A stretch of DNA of 64,000 bases from Hoplostethus atlanticus (taxonomy: Eukaryota > Chordata > Actinopteri > Trachichthyiformes > Trachichthyidae). How positions within the stretch are numbered: position 1 is the first letter of the stretch; each line of letters begins with the position of its first letter. The position numbers and the translations under genes are program-made. Positions 56,465 through 64,000 of this stretch are shown piece by piece. Location of the stretch: assembly GCA_034670405.1 (NCBI GenBank), contig JAXDDX010000038.1, forward strand, positions 3,223,501 through 3,287,500. Direction: 5' to 3'. The notes beneath the pieces were generated by a model, which worked only from the letters and a program-made list of their open reading frames with translations, made no database searches and was not told the origin of the DNA.

Positions 56465-57186
56465 GCTGTCTTTCTTGACATTACACATCTTGCAGTTTAC
56501 CAACTCATTTATAAAACTGTTTTCAAAAATAATTGATTTACCCGCGTCTCAAAAATAATTGATTTAGCAGTAACAAATACAGTATCTGTAATCTGTGCAT
56601 GGGACCATTTTATCTTCATTTATGAATGCTAGGCAAATCTTCCAATCGCAGAAAGTCACCACACGATAGGAAGGTAACAAAATGAGAGAGAGCTTGTATA
56701 CTTGAAGTGCTCCCTAAGTTGAGATCCAAAATAAATATTCTGAAAACATTTAATTCTGAAAACTATTCAATCTACTTTATGGAATCAAACATCTAATAAA
56801 TGTGCCAACCAAAGATTGAACCAGTAATATCAATATTAACATTAATTCACTGAGGATTCATTTACTGTACAAAGCTGAGCAACTGTGTTGAAGGACAAAA
56901 TACAGCCATTTCTTTATCTACCCAAAATTCCCTGTTCACAAATAACAGTTTGAAATACATTTCAAACAACTGCATTTAACTGTATCAATACAACTGTATT
57001 AAAACTAGGATGAAAACCGATGAGGCAAAGTGCAATGTTGCAATGGTACAATGGTACAATATAACATCATCGAACACATGAGCTACCTGCTGGACTGTTT
57101 TCAATATAATTGGAGAGACTTACTTGTTCTCACTGAAATAACCCCTGAAACACAGTAAATCTGAATAGAAAATAAAGAAATGAAAA

Positions 57187-58606
57187 TTAACTGTCTGTAA
57201 TTATATGGTTGTTTTTCGCCTGTTCAGTCTCAATAAACTCCGAAGTCTCCTCTGCAATTTGTCCAGGGATACGGAAATCAATAGGCATGGGCTGTGCTGG
57301 CTCAGATGGTTGGGACTGAACCACAGGGCAGCAAGCTTCCCCCTTAGGACTAGAGGTGCTGTGGGAGTTTTGCGGATCCAAGTTGCAGCCAGTGCCCTGA
57401 AGAAACTGAAGGAAATTCTCCTCTATGGATCCTTCACGGCTGGGCAGTCTATCCTCCTCCCCACCCCCTGCTCGACGAAACAGGCAAGGAAGATGCTTGC
57501 CCAGCTCCTCGCGGATCTGTCTGTTAAGACAGCCATAAAAGAAGGGATTAGAGGTGAAGCAGAAGTAGCCAATCCATGTGACCACCTCCTCCAGAGGGGC
57601 CAGCGTGGCTGGAGGGCTGGCAGCCAGTGCTGAGTACAGGTGGAAGGAAAAATAGGGCAGCCAGCAGCAAAGGAACTGCCCACCTACTGCTGCCAACACC
57701 GCTGCAGCCTTTCCTCCCCCAAACGGGCGCTGAGGGGTTGCTCGGTCTGTCCCAGTACCGGTCCCAGAGCTGGTCACCATAGTGGAACGGCTGCTGAGTG
57801 ATTCCGACCGCTGGCGACGAGGCGTATCCATCCAGGTGGGCAGGGGCCCATGGTGCATAGCTGCCACCCGAGCCACTTTGAACATATTACAATACACAAC
57901 AAGAATGACCAGTAGTGGACAGAGGAAATAAACCAGAGTAAAGAGGACCATGAAGGCCATGCGGTTTGACCCTCCTCCTGTCCAATGCAGCGAGCACCGC
58001 CTGTGACCCTGAGCAGGGGGTGAGGGGACAGCCCCGCCCCCTCCCCCTCCAACCCCGCCACTCTCCAGAAGGGGAGTTCTTCCACCCTGCAGGAACCAGG
58101 CCAGCAATGGCAGAGCAGACATGGCCAGGGCTTTGACCCATATCCCCACAAGCACTGAAGCTACTAGGCCAACAGTCATCTTCACTTCATAGCGCATCGG
58201 GTGTATGATGTAGTAATAACGCTCCACATTTATGGCGGAAATAGAGAGGATGACAGGCACTGACCAGGCACACACTGAGGAAAAGGTAGCTCCGGCACAG
58301 GGCCTCCCCAAAGAAGGCTCGGCTTGAGAGCATGCCTAGGGGCATCAGCACCAGGGCCGCCAGCAGGTCCACCAAGCACAGGTGGAAGACAAAGGCAAAC
58401 TTATGAAGCTGTGGGGCCTTGGCAATGACTGCCATGACAGCCGCATTACCCACCACAGCTAGCAGGTCCATGAGCAGCATGGCCAGCAGGGCTAGCGACT
58501 GGGACAGAGCCCAGCCCTCAGGTAGAGAGGAGGCAGACATGTTGGACATGAGCTGTGGAAGTGGGTGGGAGGAGTTCCACATTGGCTCCATTGAAGGGCG
58601 GGACAA
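57187..58606 (-). CDS. gpr61: orphan G-protein coupled receptor 61, frameshifted
   Basis: Single-exon class A receptor, as in mammals. The first 117 codons (58606-58256) end in TM3. The remaining 355 codons (58254-57187) continue one base out of frame because of one extra base at about 58255. Without that base the length would be near 472 (467 from the second Met); human GPR61 is 451. The N-terminus has N-glycosylation sites (NSS, NMS). TM2 has FHLCLVDLLAALVLMPL. ERY replaces DRY after TM3, as in GPR61/62. ICL3 has GPLPTWMDTPR and RSESLSSRSTMVTSSG. TM6 has CCWLPYFSFH and TM7 has NPFFYGCLNRQIREEL. The tail has SREGSIEENFLQFLQGTGC and FRIPGQIAEETSEF. A Gly-rich insertion sits in ECL2. Mammalian GPR61 couples constitutively to Gs. 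The break could be an assembly error or a real null allele. Confidence 0.92.
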
Positions 58607-58772
58607 GGCAGGCAGGCAGGATCAGTCACAGGCCCATCACCCATCCTTCACAGCCAGGAAGTTCGGCCAGGAAACAGAGGCTTGAAAATGAAGTCAAAAG
58701 CTGCCTTGTAGTCAGGAGGGTGCTGTATATGATTCCTGTCCATTTACAAGTTCTTCATCTTCAAAACACACC
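58607..58772 (-). other. gpr61: proposed gpr61 5' UTR, downstream exon part
   Basis: On the - strand a strong acceptor (TCTCTTTTTCCTTAG|GGT) lies at 58773, 166 nt upstream of the first ATG. A 5' UTR intron is therefore likely. Confidence 0.45.
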
Positions 58773-59554
58773 CTAAGGAAAAAGAGAAACAGATGAAAGG
58801 CAGAGGACCATTAACTCATATCGGTATGCAATATTCAAGACAGGGAAATTTTAGCACCTTTTTGACAACATGCTGGGAGAATTGGATGAGTAAAATGAGC
58901 TGAACAATCATAAAAGATGAGCCACTTGAGCAGATCATAGCCTGGGTTCATATTTCTGCAATCAAATCATGAGTAAAGCATCTCTCGAAGGTATGACCAA
59001 AGCACGTGTATATCATTAAACTGGCCCTCTGGAGCAATAGAAAATAATAAGTGCTATATTTAAAAAGGTCATTGCTTCATTACAATGAAGTTTATCAAAG
59101 ACGTATCCAGTCTGATCCTTCCCGAGGACCTGCAAGTGGTAAATTCATTTTGAGCACACATCCTGCCATGCAAGCTCATTCCCCAACACAATCCTGTCAC
59201 TGAATAGATAATAGTCCTTTTCTACCATGTCTGGATCTACGGTGAGAGCTCCAGATGAATGTGTATGCCCAGTGTCTAAACTGAATGTGTGTGACTATTT
59301 TGGATGTATGTGGATTTTGCTTGTGTACATGTACCACCGGAGGAGCCACGCTACCAAGTCAGCAAGCAAGCCCTGAGTACTTAAGACTGATTTATACCTG
59401 TGGGTTTTCTGTTTGAGCCATCTGCATATTAACTGTGCATAGTTCTTGCAGATAACAAGTAGTCCGTGGGTGTATGTATGTATGTTTGTATCAAATCAAC
59501 AAGATCCAATTGGCTATTACTATGAATGCTCTCTGCACATCTACCACAGATGTA

Positions 59555-59580
59555 AAAAGAAAAGAAAAAAAAAAAAAAAA
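59555..59580. repeat. poly-A tract
   Basis: An A-rich run of about 25 bases in the proposed 5' UTR intron of gpr61. Confidence 0.9.
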
Positions 59581-59976
59581 GGCAGGGGTATTTTATCTCC
59601 TGTCCACAATAACAATATGAATCACACAGAGAGTATAAATTAAGCTGTAGCCTCCCCCATCACCTACCAATGATTGCCCTCAATGAGCAGCCACCCTAAC
59701 ATCTCTAAATCATACATAGGGGTACTCCCAATCCAGTCTATCCCTCCTGCCTACTTTAGTCATGTCTTAGCGCCTACTCATTTATCCACCAATCATTAAT
59801 GCATTACACCCACTGTACAAAGCTAAGCCCATGCTCTATATTACATTACAATAGTATGTTGTATTGGATTTGCACTCAATACACACAATATAATCAGCAA
59901 AATATAAGATGAGAAGCAAGAAAATGTAGAAGAAAAACATGGGATGTGAGGGAAAGAAAGAGAGAGAACAAGGTAC

Positions 59977-60060
59977 CTGAATCTGAGAGTGTTTCCTGAA
60001 GCAGCTGCCTGCTGCTTTGGTCTCTGAGGATGAAAACCTGGTTTAGCTCCCACTACTGAG
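59977..60060 (-). other. gpr61: possible gpr61 first exon (5' UTR)
   Basis: A donor GATTCAG|GTACCT on the - strand ends a GC-richer block and could pair with the acceptor at 58773. The exon start is not defined by the sequence. Confidence 0.25.
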
Positions 60061-61339
60061 GTACATGGTAGACATCAATCACTGTACCTTGTGAATGGTG
60101 CTGAGGTACTTCCTACTGTAAGAGCCTGTTCCTCTTCCCATCCCTTGTGTTTCCTCTTCCCAGGTGACTATAGCTGTGGCAGTAGAGATTTATTTGAGAA
60201 AGAGAGGGGCAAAAGGAAATGGTGTCTCCCTTCTCTTGCTGATGTAAATGCTTGCACAGACACACGCTCACTCTCTGCTTCTCTCTTCCAACCTCACACA
60301 GTGACTGCAGAGATGGAGCAGGAGGCAGAGAGAAATAAGACCAAAGCCACTGTCTCCGCAGGGTCCTAGTGTCCTTTCTGTCTTGTCAGATTTTGCACTC
60401 AGAAATTAGTGACCATATACAGTATTATAGCAATGAGTGGGGTAATGTAGAAAATGCATTTGTCAAGCTTGCAGAATAGATTTCTAAGAAATACTTACAT
60501 ACAGACACTGAAACCAATTTTCTATTTTTAACTGATGACATCCAGGTGACCTTTTTGTGTTTCCATGCATGCACACACACAAAGCATGACATGGATACCT
60601 CTCCCTCATCCTTTATCTCTCTCTCCTCTCTCTGTTCTCTGCCATATGAAACATGCTTTATTATTGTCAGTCATTAATGACTTGGATAGTGATGCCAAGG
60701 ATTAAAGTGGCTTCTAGCACAAGGTTTACTGAGACAGTGAGGCATTGATTAGGCCAGGCCTCAGCCTCCACTGTTCCAGCTCCTCAAACTGGGGCTCCTG
60801 TTGCCACGGTGATCTTTTTTATATACAGTCCATCTCATTGCTCTTTCTTTGAAGGACAATGAAATCTGGACTATTATGGGTAAGCCCACTGCTACTACTC
60901 TACTGAAGGAGCAAGCATGGAGCTGCTGGGTCATAGATGATTTGTATTTGCATTTACAAGGTTCCACGTGATAATTCACATACTATTGATCATATTGATG
61001 TCATTGAATGTCTATATGAGCATTAGGGGCTTCTGACTAAAACATGATACCATTTTGACGGACCTTTCTACAGACCCACCTACCAGTACTCAGTTACACC
61101 AGTAAAAATATAGATAAAGTTTATTGATTAAAAGTGATATCAGCAGCATAACCCATTGCATTACTTGCAGTCAGTCAGTTCTTTCTGATTACTTTCCTTT
61201 GGCTCTATAGAATATGACATTTTATTTTATAGACTGTAATAGTGTCATTGTCATCATCTTCAGCTATTATCAATCATTATTTCCTAATATGTAAAACAAT
61301 GTTTTTGTTCTTGATTTCCCAATCAAAATGCCTCTTTCC

Positions 61340-61505
61340 CCCTTCAAGTATGTTTCTGAGTAATCCAACAAGTACTTTTTGAAAGTATCAGCAGTCTGAT
61401 CATTTTTCAGTAAAAGTAACACTAATGGACTAAATTTACCACTTTTTGCAATCGGATTCCTGTAATCACATTCTATGTAATCCATTACCACCCAACCCTT
61501 GTGCT
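61340..61505. repeat. teleost repeat with GAGTAATCC / AGTAAAAGTAAC blocks
   Basis: It contains TGAGTAATCC, AAGTACTTTTTGAAAGTATC, AGTAAAAGTAAC and GTAATCCATTACCACCCAAC, typical of an abundant fish DNA-type repeat in my recollection. Boundaries are approximate. Confidence 0.5.
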
Positions 61506-61836
61506 CTTGCAACCCCATGTTGACCTGATTATATGGTCCAGTCATCACAAGCTGACAGCACCTGTCTCTGCCTGTTAAAATGGTAGATGTCATGTCAGTA
61601 CTTCAAACACAAATCCATGCCTGGACAGTAGTGCAAACATAAGGTGCATTCGAGTAGAGGGATATGGTGGAGAGTGATTTATCTTACACTGGAGGACTAT
61701 TGTGTTTCATGGTGAAGGTGTATGAAGATGTCTGGTAACACTAAGGAAGATGGGAAGCATGCACATGTTCTTGAAATGAACAGTTTTAATGCCAAAAGAT
61801 AGATGAAAGAAAATGGTTCTGCATGCATTTGGTTGC

Positions 61837-61837
<1 letters not shown>

Positions 61838-61897
<60 letters not shown>

Positions 61898-61907
61898 TGT
61901 GTGTGTA
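61838..61907. repeat. (GT)n microsatellite
   Basis: About 35 GT units with one interruption. Confidence 0.97.
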
Positions 61908-62546
61908 TCAGGTGTTGACTTATGACAAAAATAGCAGAGTCTTGCTTGGCCGGCAGCACCAATCACTGCCACCACAAATACAATGGTTTCCACGGCAACC
62001 TTGAAAATAGACTCCACATTCCCACTCAGAAATAGCAAAGGACGCTGCACTAACCCCAGAGAGCCCCCACTGCCAATAATACCTACCCATAGATACGCAC
62101 ACACACATATCAACTGCACTCATAAACACAATCATGCAATTACATTTACCAAAACACAATTATTGCGACCTACGCAAACAATCAACTCAAATTCAAAGGC
62201 ACATTTAGCACAGGGGTACTTAGGTATGGGAAATAATAACCAGGTTGTGTTTAATAATATCAAAGCAAAGGCACACACAGAGACACAAAGACATGGTACG
62301 CTCAAACGCCATATTACCTGACATGCTACATGGAGAGATTCGATACAAATGAACACGTCTAGCAGGACATATAGATTTTTTTGTATAAATTGGGTCTTAG
62401 ATATTTATTTTTTTATTTTCTGCATTAGTATTTTACATTACTGCTCTTTATAGTAAGTTTTTGATTTTTAGACAGGGGGGTTATCTCACACAGGCCAAGC
62501 CTTCCTTAGCAAGTCAAATGCAGGATATGCATCAGAGAAGCAGCAA

Positions 62547-62716
62547 GTTAACAAGCCTTTATTAAATGGCTAGTTCATTTTGTTTCAGCAAGCTGTGGCT
62601 TCATCAGGGAGTTGTTTATTTTTCCCTTTTTTTAACTCCCTGGTGAAAGCACGCCTTGCCAAAACCTGTTTTTATTGTGTCGAGATGAACTAGCCATTAC
62701 ATAAAGGCTTTTTAAC
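62547..62716. mobile_element. 170-bp foldback (hairpin) element
   Basis: Left arm 62547-62613 and right arm 62634-62716 are imperfect reverse complements around a 20-nt T-rich loop. The outer arms share GTTAA-AAGCCTTTAT and ATGGCTAGTTCAT. The inner arms share TTCA-CAGGGAGTT. It has the form of a MITE or foldback element and no coding capacity. Confidence 0.8.
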
Positions 62717-63576
62717 TTTTTCACTTCAAGGAGAGGCCTTGGTTCCTTTATTGATGCATGTCTTAAAATATTCCCTACCAAAGAGCACCGTCTATATTGT
62801 GAGTACCCACAGCAGCACTTTCTGCTTTTTAAATCTTGTCAAAAAGCTAAAACCCAGTGCATGAGTGCATCTCAACCAGAAATATCTATTCTTGTAATGC
62901 TTGCAGCCAGTGTTGACCATGCTGAAGTGTTGATATTCCCGAGATTCATTGGCTGGCACTGGCAATTCCACCACTGTCTGGAAAAATACACGAGATAGCC
63001 CCAAGTTAGAAATAAAATAAATTTTATCTCATCTCATTTTGTTATTATTTGCTGTACATAAGTCTAGCACTGCATCTAGTATGGTTAATCACATTAGGCG
63101 TGAATGGTTCAGACTAGGTAGATTAACAAAAACTCTTGCAAAAAGATTTTGCAAGATTTTGCAAAAGCCTCTGAAATAACACTAAAGTCTCCATTGCGTT
63201 TTTATTTAAGTCATAAAATGCTTCACAGAACATCAGACAAAGAGAACAAGGAGGGGGGAAAAAGTCTAGCCTTATAACTATTTTTGGTTGTAAAGAGATC
63301 TAATTGAACACACTACGATGGTACCTCATCTGTACCTACCCAAGTATCTCCATATGGAGGAGCTCTTGGAGTTCTGAACGTCTACCACCAACAGCTTCAG
63401 TTCAATTCATACCAAGCCAGTTTGAGAATTACTGCAATAAAAGCTGCGATGATATCCTGTGGCCCCAGTATCTCTTAGGTTGTCTATTTATTCCCTTTAA
63501 AATGTGTCCTAACAAGGAAGTGGAAGTGGCAGTTTCTTCAGTAATATTGCATTCAAGACTCCATGTCCTCCTAAAC

Positions 63577-63777
63577 CAGGGGCAGGCAACCATGTGCCAT
63601 GGAGGGCCAAGACTATGCAGGTTTTCATTCCAATAAACACGACAGCAGCCGATTTCACTGATTAACACACCTTCAACCAGAGTGGAGGAACTGATCAGCG
63701 GGATCAGCTGGTGTAGTGTTTGGTTGGAATGAAAACCTGCAGACTCTCGGCCCTCCATGCCACATGGTTGCTGTTGA
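63577..63777. mobile_element. palindromic hAT-like MITE
   Basis: About 47-bp terminal inverted repeats flank a 100-bp core. Both ends read AACCATGTG then CATGGAGGGCC, and both end in GCAGGTTTTCATTCCAA. The left edge CAGGGGCAGGCAACC is of the CAGGGG hAT type. The outermost right end is degraded and I could not assign a target duplication. Confidence 0.78.
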
Positions 63778-64000
63778 CGGTCCATTATGTGCCGACCACA
63801 TGACCAGTTTGAGCTCTGGCAAAGACATCAAGTGCACCTCTGCTGGCTGAGGGATCCAGAAACGGTTCATTGTTCTACATCGATATGTTTGACCTGAGCA
63901 GCTTCCCTTTGCTCATTTTAGTTAGTATCGGTCTAATTATTGTTATTGGTTATTGTTCCTTTGCATTATTGACTAATGCATATTCACTAAAAAGGATGAT

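Larger units (their letters stand above)
60100..63580. other. region upstream of gpr61, no gene seen
   Basis: No exon with recognisable similarity on either strand. It contains a degraded fish repeat, a (GT)n microsatellite and a foldback element, listed separately. The AMIGO1 and CYB561D1 genes that I recall upstream of human GPR61 are not seen within the window. Confidence 0.6.

Noticed and set aside
58187-58255. An intron in gpr61 explaining the frame change
   Set aside because: No GT-AG pair is needed or present. Removing one base restores the exact family sequence, and the gene's coding part is intronless in mammals.

Overview
The window is nuclear DNA of a ray-finned (teleost) fish. 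It has intron-rich vertebrate genes with GT-AG splice sites, long AT-rich introns, many (CA/TG)n microsatellites, and decayed Tc1-like, hAT and Ty3/Gypsy-like elements of the kinds common in fish. No prokaryotic, organellar or viral genome organisation is present. I had no search tools, so gene names rest on recognising the translated exons from memory.

Layout. (1) 0.2-4.5 kb, + strand: an interferon regulatory factor, best called irf6. All seven coding exons can be placed and give 489 codons. (2) 6.2-12.3 kb, + strand: an EPS8-family adaptor, best called eps8l3, in nineteen coding exons (628 codons: PTB, Pro-rich/SH3, C-terminal SAM-like domain). (3) 12.3-50.1 kb, - strand: AMP deaminase 2 (ampd2), eighteen coding exons (834 codons from the poly-serine ATG), a 4 kb 3' UTR, and a 19.5 kb first coding intron that has collected most of the transposable elements. 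(4) 57.2-58.6 kb, - strand: an orphan class A receptor, gpr61, with a single-exon coding region broken by a 1-nt frameshift in TM3. 5' UTR exons are proposed upstream of irf6, ampd2 and gpr61.

Reversed, the order gpr61 > ampd2 > < eps8l3 has the same relative orientation I recall for human 1p13.3 (GPR61, GNAI3, GNAT2, AMPD2, GSTM cluster, EPS8L3). Here gpr61 and ampd2 are direct neighbours: GNAI3 and GNAT2 are not between them. I recall human IRF6 on 1q32, so its position here marks a rearrangement. The genes do not form a pathway: irf6 is an epithelial transcription factor, eps8l3 an actin/receptor-signalling adaptor, ampd2 a purine-nucleotide enzyme, gpr61 a constitutively active orphan receptor.

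The main non-genic observations are: a 759-bp hAT-type element with a perfect 8-bp target duplication; a SCAN-protease-integrase Gypsy relic with no room for a reverse transcriptase; three foldback or inverted-repeat elements; a GC-AG intron in ampd2 next to its catalytic exon; back-to-back poly(A) signals between eps8l3 and ampd2; a 150-codon open extension upstream of the ampd2 poly-Ser start; and three perfect palindromes within 75 bp. I found no convincing new molecular system.
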